Positions 7,481 through 15,949 of a DNA stretch of 19,570 nt are shown here, in pieces; position 1 is the stretch's first letter; the number at the start of each line of letters is the position of its first letter. Source of the DNA: UBA9619 sp964630665 (lineage in GTDB: Bacteria; Pseudomonadota; Gammaproteobacteria; Arenicellales; UBA868); NCBI GenBank assembly GCA_964630665.1, contig CAZVVN010000060.1, forward strand, positions 1-19,570, read 5' to 3'. Below the pieces are notes generated by a model that saw only the letters and a program-made list of their open reading frames with translations, was not told where the DNA came from and did no database searches. The position numbers and the translations under genes were made by a program.

Positions 7481-8115
7481 TGGACCGACGTACCTTTTTC
7501 CGTCACGGACTGGAACGGGCCACCCAAGCCGCTGTGCGATACGCCGATGGGTGGATCGATCAGAACGCCGGACAATGGATCCGGCCACCGTTTGCACTGG
7601 AGGAGCTTGAATTTCTGCTTGCCTGCACCCGTTGTGATGCCTGTGTCAGCGCTTGCCCCAACGATGTGATTTTTCCCCTGGCGGGGCATCTTGGCCCCCT
7701 TACGGGTACCCCGGCCCTGGATCTGTTGCACAAAGGCTGTCGCCTGTGTGAGGACTGGCCGTGTGTAGTGTCCTGTCAGACCGGCGCTCTTGCTTTCGGA
7801 TCAGGTATCGATACAGAGCCGTCAGCCGGCGACGCGTCAAGCAGCGGGCCGTTGCCGAGGCCCCTGGCCATGATCGGTATAGACCAAAGCCGCTGTCTGC
7901 CCTATCAGGGACCGGAATGTGGTGCCTGTGCCGACAGCTGCCCGGTAAGCGGGGCATTGGCCTTGGTATCAGCAAAACCTCGCATTGACCCTCAGTTCTG
8001 CCTGGGCTGCAGCTTGTGCCGGGAAGCCTGCATTACGGATCCCCCGGCAATCACGGTCACATCTATCAATGACAACCCGGTATCGGGATCTGGCTCGGGA
8101 GTACCAACCGACTGA
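7480..8115 (+). CDS. NapF-like ferredoxin with four [4Fe-4S] sites
   Basis: A 211-residue iron-sulphur protein. It opens MDRRTFFRHG, keeps the NapF-type lead-in RPPFALEELEF (36-46), and then has four cysteine sets: 49/52/55/59, 87/90/95/99, 139/147/150/154 and 174/177/180/184. Sets two and three have the stretched spacings (CRLCEDWPC; CLPYQGPECGAC) seen in NapF/NapG relatives. The N-terminal double arginine lacks a strong following hydrophobic core, so it is more likely cytoplasmic, as known NapF is. ATG 7480 is fixed by the one-base overlap with the upstream small gene; an open frame extending upstream to 7297 simply runs through its neighbours. Known NapF acts in assembly of the NapA iron-sulphur centre or in electron input. 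It closes the operon. Confidence 0.75.
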   Translation: MDRRTFFRHGLERATQAAVRYADGWIDQNAGQWIRPPFALEELEFLLACTRCDACVSACPNDVIFPLAGHLGPLTGTPALDLLHKGCRLCEDWPCVVSCQTGALAFGSGIDTEPSAGDASSSGPLPRPLAMIGIDQSRCLPYQGPECGACADSCPVSGALALVSAKPRIDPQFCLGCSLCREACITDPPAITVTSINDNPVSGSGSGVPTD

Positions 8116-8177
8116 TCGGAGAAGAACAAAGCAAATGACGTCAGTAATCGCAACCGTTCAGCTTTTTCTCGAGCAGA

Positions 8178-8561
8178 TTAAGTCAGCGGCCATGGCTGCC
8201 GGGTCAGCGCGACTGCGACGATGTAGCCGAACATCCCGACCGCAATCATAAATGCGAGTGAGCGGACTCGAGCCGTACGGCCACGTTTCAGAGCCACGGT
8301 GCCGACTAGGACGTAAAGTACAACAGCGACCAGCTTAACGGTCAGCCAGTCGCGACCAGACGGATACTGTTCCGAAGTAATCACCAGCCAAAGGGCACTC
8401 AGTAGCAAACCGATGTCGACCAGGTGCGGTAGTAGTCGGGTCAGATGATGTGTCAGCAGGGCCGAGCCGGTCAGCATCCACACACCACGCACTACGAATC
8501 CACTGATGGAGATCGCAGCACAGGCGATGTGGACGCTCTTGATCAGAGCATAATGATCCAT
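8178..8561 (-). CDS. SirB2-family integral membrane protein
   Basis: A 127-residue protein with four predicted membrane helices (about 7-29, 43-63, 73-93, 100-119). The N-terminal HIACAAISISGFVVRGVWM pattern and the PHLVDIGLLLSALWL segment match the SirB family as I recall it (Pfam SirB); its molecular function is unknown despite the historical 'invasion gene expression' label. It starts 11 bases after the stop of the ubiquinone hydroxylase gene, on the same strand, so the two are probably cotranscribed. It converges with the nap-like operon, whose last stop is 62 bases away. Confidence 0.75.
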   Translation of the reverse strand: MDHYALIKSVHIACAAISISGFVVRGVWMLTGSALLTHHLTRLLPHLVDIGLLLSALWLVITSEQYPSGRDWLTVKLVAVVLYVLVGTVALKRGRTARVRSLAFMIAVGMFGYIVAVALTRQPWPLT

Positions 8562-8572
8562 GACCAGAGTGC

Positions 8573-9742
8573 TTAATGACTCACCAGGCGGTCAGTGACC
8601 ACTCTTCGTATCGGCGGAAGGTGATTCGCGGCATGCAGTAGGGCTTTGCGCAGGATCTTGATGGGCAGATTTTCTGTCGTGTAAAGATCAACCAGTGTAT
8701 TGGTTCCGAGGTACATGGGCAGCACGACCCTGCGGTGACGCTGACTGTACTGTTGCAGCAGTTTTGGGGTACCGATGTCCTGTCCTTGATGCCGGGCAGT
8801 TAACACTGCCTGTGCCAGCAGTTGCTGGCCGCTTAATCCAAGGTTGTAGCCATGGGCGGTGACCGGGTGCATGCCCACTGCTGCGTCACCAATGAGGGCC
8901 GTACGAGGTCCGTCAAAGCGATCAGCGAGAACGGCAATCAGCGGGTAGACAAACCGTTCGCTGATCAGATCCATGGATCCTAGTCTGCTGTCCAGCTTGG
9001 CGCTGATCCACTCGGAAAAGTTATCCGCGGTCATTTCCGAGAGAGCCTGGGCACGATCGGTCGGTACGGTAATCACGATTGAGGACGACTGGTTTGTCAG
9101 CGGCAGCACGGCAACGGTCTGACCGTATTGAAAGCATTCGCTGGCAATTCCCGAGTTGTCCTGCTGGTGACTCATTCGGCAGACCAGGGCCGCACGCCCA
9201 AAATCACGATTTCGAGCGGCAATGCCGACCCGGCGGCGCACACTCGAAAACCGGCTGTCGGCTGCAACGAGAAGCGAGGCTTCAAGGCTCTCTCCACTGC
9301 ACATAGTAACAGTAACAGAGTCTTGCTCCGGGTATACGGAAGATACGCTGTGGTTGGTTTGGAGTGTCACTTCTTCGGTAACCGACACGGCCTCGTAGAG
9401 GGCTCGACGAATAATATGATTGGAGACCAGAAAGCCAAGGGCGTCGACCCCGGCTTCCTGGTGACGGAACTCTAGAGCGTACGGAGAATGCCCATCCAGG
9501 ACTCTCGCATCGCGGATCGCGAAGACCTGATCGCGAGGGAGGCGTTGCCAGATTCCGAGGTTGCTCAGGATGCGTTTTGAGCCATGAGTAAGGGCGATGT
9601 CGCGACCATCAAACGGGGGGTTCGCCAGTTCCTCGTCCGGATGTGTTTCGATGACCGTGATGTGAAGGCCCACTCCGGCCAGAGATAGAGCAAAGGCCAG
9701 TCCAGCAGGACCGCCGCCTACGATGATCAGATCGGGATTCAT
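8573..9742 (-). CDS. ubiM: UbiH/COQ6-family FAD monooxygenase, probably UbiM (ubiquinone biosynthesis)
   Basis: A 389-residue flavoprotein hydroxylase. The N-terminal dinucleotide fold has VGGGPAG at 8-14; a DGRDIALTH segment lies at 45-53; the FAD-binding GD motif GDAAVGMHPVTAHGYN begins at 285. The variant GDAAVGMHPVTAHG (rather than GDAAHxxHPxxGQG of UbiH/UbiF) is what I recall for UbiM, the 5-demethoxyubiquinol-type hydroxylase, so UbiM is my best guess; UbiH- or UbiF-type function is the alternative. I start at ATG 9742 because the flavin fold begins directly there; a frame open to 9868 would add an unrelated 42 residues. No strong ribosome site is visible. It is followed at 11 bases by the SirB2-like gene. 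Quinone supply would serve respiratory chains in general, including the adjacent quinol-dependent cluster. Confidence 0.75.
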   Translation of the reverse strand: MNPDLIIVGGGPAGLAFALSLAGVGLHITVIETHPDEELANPPFDGRDIALTHGSKRILSNLGIWQRLPRDQVFAIRDARVLDGHSPYALEFRHQEAGVDALGFLVSNHIIRRALYEAVSVTEEVTLQTNHSVSSVYPEQDSVTVTMCSGESLEASLLVAADSRFSSVRRRVGIAARNRDFGRAALVCRMSHQQDNSGIASECFQYGQTVAVLPLTNQSSSIVITVPTDRAQALSEMTADNFSEWISAKLDSRLGSMDLISERFVYPLIAVLADRFDGPRTALIGDAAVGMHPVTAHGYNLGLSGQQLLAQAVLTARHQGQDIGTPKLLQQYSQRHRRVVLPMYLGTNTLVDLYTTENLPIKILRKALLHAANHLPPIRRVVTDRLVSH

Positions 9743-9832
9743 TCCAGGTGTGCTGCTTCTTGCCTGTTTCAAGATAACACTGATGCGATCGGCGAGTGAA
9801 ATCTGGGTCTTCTTGGACCGAAGCCCCGTGTG

Positions 9833-9885
9833 CCAGATCGTAGGTTGTACTTTCCGACAAGCCAGCAAGTCGGAATGTGATCTGG
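9833..9885. repeat. Nested inverted repeats upstream of the ubiquinone hydroxylase gene
   Basis: CCAGATC (9833-9839) pairs with GATCTGG (9879-9885), and inside it TTCCGAC (9852-9858) pairs with GTCGGAA (9869-9875) around a 10-base loop. The element lies in the 220-base gap between the GMC oxidoreductase stop and the hydroxylase start. No T-run follows on either strand, so it may be an operator or leader structure rather than a terminator. Confidence 0.35.
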
Positions 9886-9962
9886 ATCAACCTGGCAAGT
9901 ATTTACCGGGCGATCAGTCGAAAGGTCGGCGGTCAGCGGCTGGAGATTGTTGTCGGACACGA

Positions 9963-11561
9963 TCAGGGCGCAGCAGCACCGAGTATCAGATCTGCTGCCT
10001 TCTCCGCGATCATCACGGCCGGTGCGTGGGTATTACCGGATACCAGCGCAGGCATGATGGAGCAGTCCACCACCCGCAGGCTTTGTACACCTCTGACCCG
10101 CAGTTGATGGTCCACCACGGCCTCGGAGTCGTTGCCCATCCGGCAGGTTCCCGCGGGATGAAAAATAGTCACTCCACTCTGGCGTGCAAAATCCAGGAGT
10201 TCGGCATCCGTCTGTACCGCGCTGCCAGGTTTGTATTCCTCGATGATGTAAGGTGTCAATGCAGGCTGGGTGGTGATCCGGCGGGCGACTTTAAGTCCCT
10301 CGACGACCGTTCGGCGATCGATCTCAGTCGACAGGTACTCCGGGTGAATCTCCGGCTTTTCCAGGGGATCGCTTGACGTGATGCTGATGCGGCCGCGGCT
10401 GGTCGGTCTGAGCTGACAGACTGAAGTTGTAAAGCCGGAGAACCGGTGGAGCGGTGCGCCGGGCAGGTCGGCGGAAAGAGCGCCGAAATGAAACTGGATA
10501 TCTGGCGTTTCCAGGTCTTCACGGGTCTTCAGGAAAGCGCCGGCCTGGTTGATGCCGACCGCCATAGGGCCCGACCGTTGCAAGACGTACTGAAGCCCCA
10601 TGCGCAGTTTTCGCCAGGAGCTTCGCAGGTCATCATTGGTGGTTATCGGTCTGGAACAACGGTGTATGACCCGCACCTGGAGGTGATCCTGAAGATTCTC
10701 ACCGACCTGCGGCCGGTCACACAGCACTTCGATTCCGTGTCGCCGCAGAAGATCGGTATTACCAATTCCGGAAAGCTGCAGGATTTGCGGGGACTGCACT
10801 GTGCCCGCACAGAGCAGGATCTCGCGCCGAGCACGCACCTGCTTGTGTTGACCGCCGTGAAGGTAGTACACCGTATCAGCCCGGCAACCTGAGAAACCGA
10901 TCCGGCAGACATGGGCCTCGGTCTGGACCGAGAGGTTTGCCCTCTTTAATGTGGGGCGCAGATAGCCGCTCGCCGAACTGCAGCGCCGTCCCTGCCAGGT
11001 GTGCAGCTGGTAGTAGCCGGCACCTTCCTGTACTGCACCGTTGAAGTCGCCGTTCGCCGGGTAGCCGGCTTCAACACAGCTCTCAATAAACGCCTTGGCC
11101 AATGGATTCGGCCTGCCGACATCCGACACGCCTACCGGGCCGAGCTTGCCGTGATAGGCGTCGGCCCCCCGCTGGTTTCGTTCGGAGCGGATGAAATAAG
11201 GGAGTACGTCATCCCAGCTCCAGCCAACGTTTCCTAGTGCAGCCCAGTTGTCGTAGTCCTGTGGCTGGCCGCGAATGTAGATCAGACCGTTGATGGCACT
11301 GGAACCACCGAGTACCTTGCCTCTCGGCCAGTAGATCGATCGGTTATGCAGGCCCGGGTCCGGCCGGGTGTAGTACTGCCAGTTGTAACGTGGATGGAAC
11401 ATGGTCTTGGCGTAACCGATTGGGATATGTATCCACGGGTATCGGTCTCTCGGTCCTGCTTCGAGCAGCAGAACCCGGGTCTGGGCATCGGCAGATAAGC
11501 GGTTCGCCAGGACGCAACCGGCGGAGCCTGCGCCCACAATGATGAAGTCGAATTCGGTCAC
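9963..11561 (-). CDS. GMC-family FAD oxidoreductase (choline/alcohol dehydrogenase-like)
   Basis: A 532-residue flavoprotein. It starts with a dinucleotide-binding fold (IIVGAGSAGCVLANRLS, about 7-23), has GMC signature 1 (GKVLGGSSAINGLIYIRGQ region near 80-98) and signature 2 (GTVQSPQILQLSGIG near 253-267), and ends with the catalytic region HPAGTCRMG (His468) and SGNTHAP (His512). The 44-residue spacing matches the His/Asn-or-His pair of the family. It oxidises an alcohol group with FAD; BetA-like choline dehydrogenase annotation is common for such proteins but the substrate cannot be read from sequence. No betaine aldehyde dehydrogenase or BetI neighbour is present, which argues against a bet operon. 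The start is GTG 11561, with a weak ribosome site; no earlier alternative keeps the fold better. Confidence 0.85.
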   Translation of the reverse strand: MTEFDFIIVGAGSAGCVLANRLSADAQTRVLLLEAGPRDRYPWIHIPIGYAKTMFHPRYNWQYYTRPDPGLHNRSIYWPRGKVLGGSSAINGLIYIRGQPQDYDNWAALGNVGWSWDDVLPYFIRSERNQRGADAYHGKLGPVGVSDVGRPNPLAKAFIESCVEAGYPANGDFNGAVQEGAGYYQLHTWQGRRCSSASGYLRPTLKRANLSVQTEAHVCRIGFSGCRADTVYYLHGGQHKQVRARREILLCAGTVQSPQILQLSGIGNTDLLRRHGIEVLCDRPQVGENLQDHLQVRVIHRCSRPITTNDDLRSSWRKLRMGLQYVLQRSGPMAVGINQAGAFLKTREDLETPDIQFHFGALSADLPGAPLHRFSGFTTSVCQLRPTSRGRISITSSDPLEKPEIHPEYLSTEIDRRTVVEGLKVARRITTQPALTPYIIEEYKPGSAVQTDAELLDFARQSGVTIFHPAGTCRMGNDSEAVVDHQLRVRGVQSLRVVDCSIMPALVSGNTHAPAVMIAEKAADLILGAAAP

Positions 11562-11676
11562 TGGGGTGGGCTGTGTCGTACCGTCCCGCAGAATTGCACC
11601 ACCGGCGATAGCCCATCTGGCCGAGATGGGTCTCTGCTTGAGGTTTCAGGTCTGGCCGGCAGGTAGCGGAATGTCA

Positions 11677-13131
11677 TCATGCCCAGGGCGATAGGGTGTC
11701 GTCCCGTTCCATCAGTGTCAGTCTGTCCAGCCTGAGGCCGCTGACCTGGCCGCCGCTATCCAAAATCAGGGCGATCTTCGGTTTAACGACCGATGCCGTG
11801 TCCAGTGCCAGGAAAAACGGGTCGTCTGCATCAACTGGCAGAAGTCGGATGCCATTGCGCCACGCTCCCCGGCGAGACCTGAGAATGAGCTCTCCGTCTT
11901 CCTCGGTGATCTGCAGCCGGCCATGTAAGCGTATCGGACGTGAGTTGGTGAGGGTCCCGCTAGGAAAAGTGTATACCCCGGTTGCAGACGACCGGACCGT
12001 TGCGTCGAGCGGTGTGCCTGGTAGAGGCGGTGTGGGTGCGTCGAGAATCACCTGTAACAGTTGGCTGTACACGTCTTCGGAGGTGTCCAGGTAGGCGTTG
12101 AGGTGAACCAGCATCGCGAGATTCCGCCCCGGTATCACCGTCAGGTTGGTGTTCCAGCCGCCGTCCACGCCGCCGTTGTGGCCGAAGGTGAATTCGCTAA
12201 ACTGCTGCGAGCGGAAGAACGCCAGGCCGATACTGATCAGGCGCTCGTCGGGACACCAGTGTGGTTTGAGCATCTCTTTAAAAGTCTCAGGACTGACGAT
12301 GCCGCCGCCGCTGTTCAGGAGTGCGGCTGCATAAAGGGCCATATCCGGGATGTTCGACTGCACCGCACCGGCTGCCCGTCCATTGATGTACACCCAGTCG
12401 CCGGGGATGTTGTGACCGTCAATGGGTCCGCGCGAAGGGGGCGCTTTGCCGAGCAGTTCGAGTTGATCCAGGGCCTCGGGGCTCGGTGCATGCAGGTAGC
12501 CTGTGGTCAGGCGTTCGCCAGGCAGGTCCAGATTGTCCGTGGTGTGCATTCCCAGCGGATTGAAGACCCGGCGGTGAAGCACCTGCTCAATGGTGGCCCC
12601 TTCCAGGCGGGCGATGATCTCCCCAACGAGCATCCAGCCGTGGTTTGCATAGTGCCACTTGCTGCCGGGTCTGACGTCGATCGTGATGCCGTCTGGGTAT
12701 TTCTCGGCCAAAGGCGGTGTCTCCGGGCCGTCTGCCCACAGAACTCTGATCGGGTCGGCAACGTCGGCACTTGTTGGTGCTTCGCCGATGCCACCGGTGT
12801 GGGTAAGCAGGTGCCAGAGCGTCAGTTCATCGCCGTAGCCGTTGAATTTGAGGTCTGGCAGCAGCTCCGCAACGCGCGCGTCGAGCCGTAGTCGCTGCTC
12901 GTCAACCAGGGCCAACGCGCACAGGCACACCATGGTCTTGGTGATGGATCCAATTCGTTGGTGAAGTATCGGATCCTGTGGTCTTCGCCTGGAAATATCA
13001 GCCCAGCCGAACCCTTCTGCATAGACGAGTTCGTTGCCGGAGACCACCCCGACCGACAAACCTGGCAGGTGGAACTCTTCTAGCAACCGCTTTGCAGTTT
13101 CCGAAATTTGCTCGGCTGACAGTGATGTCAT
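11677..13131 (-). CDS. Class C beta-lactamase-fold serine hydrolase
   Basis: A 484-residue protein of the serine beta-lactamase/penicillin-binding/esterase superfamily. The nucleophile motif is SITK (Ser62, Lys65), the second motif YAN (Tyr161-Asn163) and the third HNG (318-320). LTHTGG at 109-114 and the PLGM segment at 192-195 are typical of the family. A C-terminal beta-rich extension (about 380-484) resembles the lipocalin-like tail of family esterases and D-aminopeptidases. No signal peptide is seen, so a cytoplasmic peptidase or esterase is more likely than an antibiotic-degrading lactamase. ATG 13131 was chosen; a TTG at 13170 in frame would add 13 residues, and neither start has a clear ribosome site. 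It reads in the same direction as the GMC gene 115 bases downstream and is divergent from the S9 peptidase. Confidence 0.8.
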   Translation of the reverse strand: MTSLSAEQISETAKRLLEEFHLPGLSVGVVSGNELVYAEGFGWADISRRRPQDPILHQRIGSITKTMVCLCALALVDEQRLRLDARVAELLPDLKFNGYGDELTLWHLLTHTGGIGEAPTSADVADPIRVLWADGPETPPLAEKYPDGITIDVRPGSKWHYANHGWMLVGEIIARLEGATIEQVLHRRVFNPLGMHTTDNLDLPGERLTTGYLHAPSPEALDQLELLGKAPPSRGPIDGHNIPGDWVYINGRAAGAVQSNIPDMALYAAALLNSGGGIVSPETFKEMLKPHWCPDERLISIGLAFFRSQQFSEFTFGHNGGVDGGWNTNLTVIPGRNLAMLVHLNAYLDTSEDVYSQLLQVILDAPTPPLPGTPLDATVRSSATGVYTFPSGTLTNSRPIRLHGRLQITEEDGELILRSRRGAWRNGIRLLPVDADDPFFLALDTASVVKPKIALILDSGGQVSGLRLDRLTLMERDDTLSPWA

Positions 13132-13240
13132 ACGGTTCAAGGCCAACTCACACGATTGAGGGTCGTGCAATGATCTGGGAAGCGCTGCGGCAAATCAAGC
13201 TGAGAAGCTGGGATACTCTGCAGCGCCGGAGGATCTCGGG

Positions 13241-13308
13241 TTGGTTTGGCTATCGGCCCCTGGTTGGGTCTGGCAATCGGCCGCTGGCAGGCTCGTTAGG
13301 CCAGCCTG
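13241..13308. repeat. Imperfect tandem repeat and hairpin in the divergent intergenic region
   Basis: Two near-identical units of about 23-24 bases lie back to back (13241-13263 and 13264-13287), sharing ATCGGCC and CTGG blocks with only a few differences. Directly after them CAGGCT (13288-13293) pairs with AGCCTG (13303-13308) over a nine-base loop. The element sits between two divergent genes, which makes a terminator unlikely and a regulatory or slipped-strand origin more likely. Confidence 0.4.
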
Positions 13309-13385
13309 TGGATCGCGCCGGTTGATTGCCTGCCGATAATCTGCGAATCTCATTTTATTCGTACCGGTCCTACTTGGAGTTTTAG

Positions 13386-15335
13386 ATGTCATCCAAAACC
13401 GTTTCTCCTTACGGGTCGTGGAATTCGCCCATTACCGCGGAACTGATTACGAAGGGTGGTCTGAAGCTCGGCGAAGTACGGGTCGACGGGTCGGATCTTT
13501 ATTGGCTGGAAGGACGGCCTGATGAGGCAGGACGTTATGTGGTGGTACGCCGGACTGCTGATGGTGAAACAGTCGATATCGTGCCCGAAGGGTTCAATGC
13601 CAGAAACGCTGTTCACGAGTACGGTGGTGGTGCGTATGCAGTCCGGGGTGGTGTGGTCTATTTTTCGAACTGGGATGACCAGAGAGTCTATCGATCAGAG
13701 CATGGCGAGATCTCAGCCATCACGGGTGAGCCGGCGATCGAGCGAGGTGAGCGCTACGCCGACCTGACGGTGAGTAACGACTCGCGCTGGATCATGTCTG
13801 TGCGGGAGCGTCATTATTCGGACAAGCAAGCCGACAATGAATTGGTAATTGTGCCAGTTGACGGTTCCGGTGGTGTCAAAGTACTCGCTGCCGGCTACGA
13901 TTTCTACTCATCTCCACGGCAGTCTGGCGCAGGAGACCAGATCTGCTGGCTCTCATGGAACCACCCCAATCTGCCGTGGGACGGGTGCGAGTTGTGGGTG
14001 GCCGATTTCGATTCGGTGGCCGGTACGGTTTCAGATCCACGATGCCTGACCGGTGGCCAGGATGTCAGCATCGTTCAACCCGAGTGGGCACCGGACGGGT
14101 CTTTGGTATTCATCAGTGACGAATCGGGATGGTGGAACCTGACCAGATGGGCGGGGGCTGAGATCTCGCCGGTGCTGAGCGAAACAGTAGACCACGGCGG
14201 GCCAGCCTGGGTCTTTGGCCTCCGAACCTATTCGTTCAGTTCATCCGGTGAGGTCGTGCTGAAAGACACCCAGGGCAGCCGGGGCTGTTTCCGGACCATC
14301 GGGCTGGACGGCCGGGAGTCGGGCCAGCTGCCGGTGGCGCATTCGTCCATCGCCGACGTGACTGTTTTTGGCGATAGCGTCGCGTATGTGGGTGCCTCTC
14401 CCACCTCGGTGGCCGAAGTGGTCTCGGTAGACCTGGGTTCCGGAGAGACAGACACTTTCCGGTTGTCCAGCAGCGTGGTTCTGGATACGGACTGGCTGTC
14501 GGTGCCTGAGGGCATCACGTTTCCGACAACCGACGACGGTACGGCTCACGCGTTTTACTATCCACCGACCAACCCTGATTTCGAGCCTGGAGGCGCTGAA
14601 GTGCCACCGCTGCTGGTGATCAGCCATGGCGGGCCCACCAGTGCAACCAGCGCATCGCTGAGCCTTTCGATCCAGTTCTGGACCAGCCGGGGTTTTGCCG
14701 TCGCTGATGTCAATTATCGGGGATCAACAGGATATGGCCGGACGTTCCGTGATGCACTGAAGGGTAACTGGGGCGTTTATGATACGGACGACTGCATCGC
14801 GGCGGCTGATTTCCTGGTCGGGCGGGGTCAGGCCGACACCAACAGGGTTGCGATCAGAGGCGGTTCGGCCGGTGGCTACACGACCATCAATGCGCTGACC
14901 TTTCATGATCGTTTTGCAGTGGGTGCAACCTACTACGGGATCGCCGACCTCGGCGTGTTTGTGGGCGATACCCACAAGTTCGAATCGCGTTACCTGGACA
15001 GCCTGATCGGCCCATACCCGGAATCAAAACAGTTGTACCATGACCGATCAGCGATCAATTTTACCGAGCGCCTGTCCTGTCCGATGATTATCCTTCAGGG
15101 TCTCGAGGACAAGATCGTCCCACCGTCACAGGCCGAAATCATGGCCAGTGCGTTGCGGGACAAGAACATACCGTTCTCGCTGATTATGTTTGAAGGCGAA
15201 CAGCACGGTTTTCGCCAGTCCAGTAACATCAGGCGTTCGCTGATGGCGGAGCTGTACTTCTACGGCCGGGTTCTGGGGTTCGAGCCCGCTGGCAACATCG
15301 ATTCGGTTGAGATCGAAAACGAGGCTGCGCTGTAG
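13386..15335 (+). CDS. S9-family prolyl oligopeptidase-type serine peptidase
   Basis: A 649-residue peptidase with an N-terminal beta-propeller (about 1-370) and a C-terminal alpha/beta hydrolase domain. The oxyanion-hole region is ISHGGPT; the nucleophile is Ser494 in GGSAGGY; Asp575 (LEDKIVPP) and His607 (GEQHGF) complete the triad, in the order and spacing of the S9 acylaminoacyl peptidase/dipeptidyl peptidase group. No signal peptide is seen, so it is probably cytoplasmic and trims short peptides. TTGGAG seven bases before ATG 13386 fixes the start. It is divergent from the serine hydrolase gene, which may also act on peptides. Confidence 0.9.
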   Translation: MSSKTVSPYGSWNSPITAELITKGGLKLGEVRVDGSDLYWLEGRPDEAGRYVVVRRTADGETVDIVPEGFNARNAVHEYGGGAYAVRGGVVYFSNWDDQRVYRSEHGEISAITGEPAIERGERYADLTVSNDSRWIMSVRERHYSDKQADNELVIVPVDGSGGVKVLAAGYDFYSSPRQSGAGDQICWLSWNHPNLPWDGCELWVADFDSVAGTVSDPRCLTGGQDVSIVQPEWAPDGSLVFISDESGWWNLTRWAGAEISPVLSETVDHGGPAWVFGLRTYSFSSSGEVVLKDTQGSRGCFRTIGLDGRESGQLPVAHSSIADVTVFGDSVAYVGASPTSVAEVVSVDLGSGETDTFRLSSSVVLDTDWLSVPEGITFPTTDDGTAHAFYYPPTNPDFEPGGAEVPPLLVISHGGPTSATSASLSLSIQFWTSRGFAVADVNYRGSTGYGRTFRDALKGNWGVYDTDDCIAAADFLVGRGQADTNRVAIRGGSAGGYTTINALTFHDRFAVGATYYGIADLGVFVGDTHKFESRYLDSLIGPYPESKQLYHDRSAINFTERLSCPMIILQGLEDKIVPPSQAEIMASALRDKNIPFSLIMFEGEQHGFRQSSNIRRSLMAELYFYGRVLGFEPAGNIDSVEIENEAAL

Positions 15336-15427
15336 TTTTTACTAGAATTCTGGGTTGGAGCGTTCCATTTTTGTAGAGTCGGATAAGGAACGGTCTTACT
15401 CAGATGGGCTTTCGAACCCGGCGCCTG

Positions 15428-15949
15428 CTAGCTGCGGAGATCTTCGGAAAGACCAGCCGTGATTATCGCCTGGCAGACTCCCGGTTGCTCATCAAAAAGT
15501 AGGGCCAGGCCTATTCCAGCGAGACCATCCCAGAGTCCGGGATTGGTGAGGTAACGGTCGGTAAGCTCGATTAGCTTGAAATATCCCCGGCGCTGATGGT
15601 GATTGATCACAACCGTACTGCCTGAGCAATAATAATCAAGCAGGAACACTGCCGCTGCATCCGGACCGTCGTCCTTAAGAATCGAGTCAAACAGTGGCCT
15701 TAGTTCATTTCTCTTCGAGTGAGTCTCACCGCTGACGATCTGTAGTTTCGGGCTATTTTCCAGCCAATCGTGATTTCTCTGTATATAACTCAACAGATCA
15801 GAACTTGAGAATATCTGAGCAGCTTTTCTGTTCAGAGCAGAGCGAAGCACGGCGGGTTCTCTTGCAGGGAGTAGTGCTCTTAAACTTCCCAGAAATTCTG
15901 TCCAGGATGAACAATTCGCCGAAGAAGTGACGTTTCGCTGGTTATTCAT
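15428..15949 (-). CDS. Hypothetical protein with a LanC-like motif, possibly a truncated relative
   Basis: A 173-residue protein I do not recognise as a whole. Residues 138-152 (GLWDGLAGIGLALLF) resemble the helix-turn repeat of lanthionine synthetase C-like (LanC/LanM) proteins (G-L-x-x-G-x-A-G-I-x-L-x-L), preceded by a helix of the type found between such repeats (YFKLIELTDRYL). It ends soon after, where a LanC barrel would continue for several hundred residues, and it shows no zinc-binding Cys/His set. It may be a fragment or a small all-helical protein that only shares the motif. ATG 15949 has AAAGG a few bases upstream, and a TATAAC -10-like element lies at 15976-15981 (- strand). The DNA is visibly richer in A/T than its flanks, hinting at a foreign origin. 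Confidence 0.5.
   Translation of the reverse strand: MNNQRNVTSSANCSSWTEFLGSLRALLPAREPAVLRSALNRKAAQIFSSSDLLSYIQRNHDWLENSPKLQIVSGETHSKRNELRPLFDSILKDDGPDAAAVFLLDYYCSGSTVVINHHQRRGYFKLIELTDRYLTNPGLWDGLAGIGLALLFDEQPGVCQAIITAGLSEDLRS

Noticed and set aside
8135..8251. A short frame (MTSVIATVQLFLEQ...) directly after the NapF-like gene, considered as a small NapD-like gene
   Set aside because: It has no NapD pattern, a poorly spaced ribosome site, and its second half is the antisense of the SirB2-like gene.
9723..10376. A 217-codon + strand frame opposite the hydroxylase and GMC genes
   Set aside because: It is the antisense shadow of two well-supported - strand genes.
15361..15392. CGTTCC...GGAACG inverted repeat as a terminator between convergent genes
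   Set aside because: Stem of only six bases with a 20-base loop and no adjoining T-run; too weak to call.
15395..15440. A tRNA-like T-arm sequence (TTTCGAACCCGG)
   Set aside because: The flanking bases do not pair to form a T-stem, and no anticodon or acceptor arm could be found on either strand.
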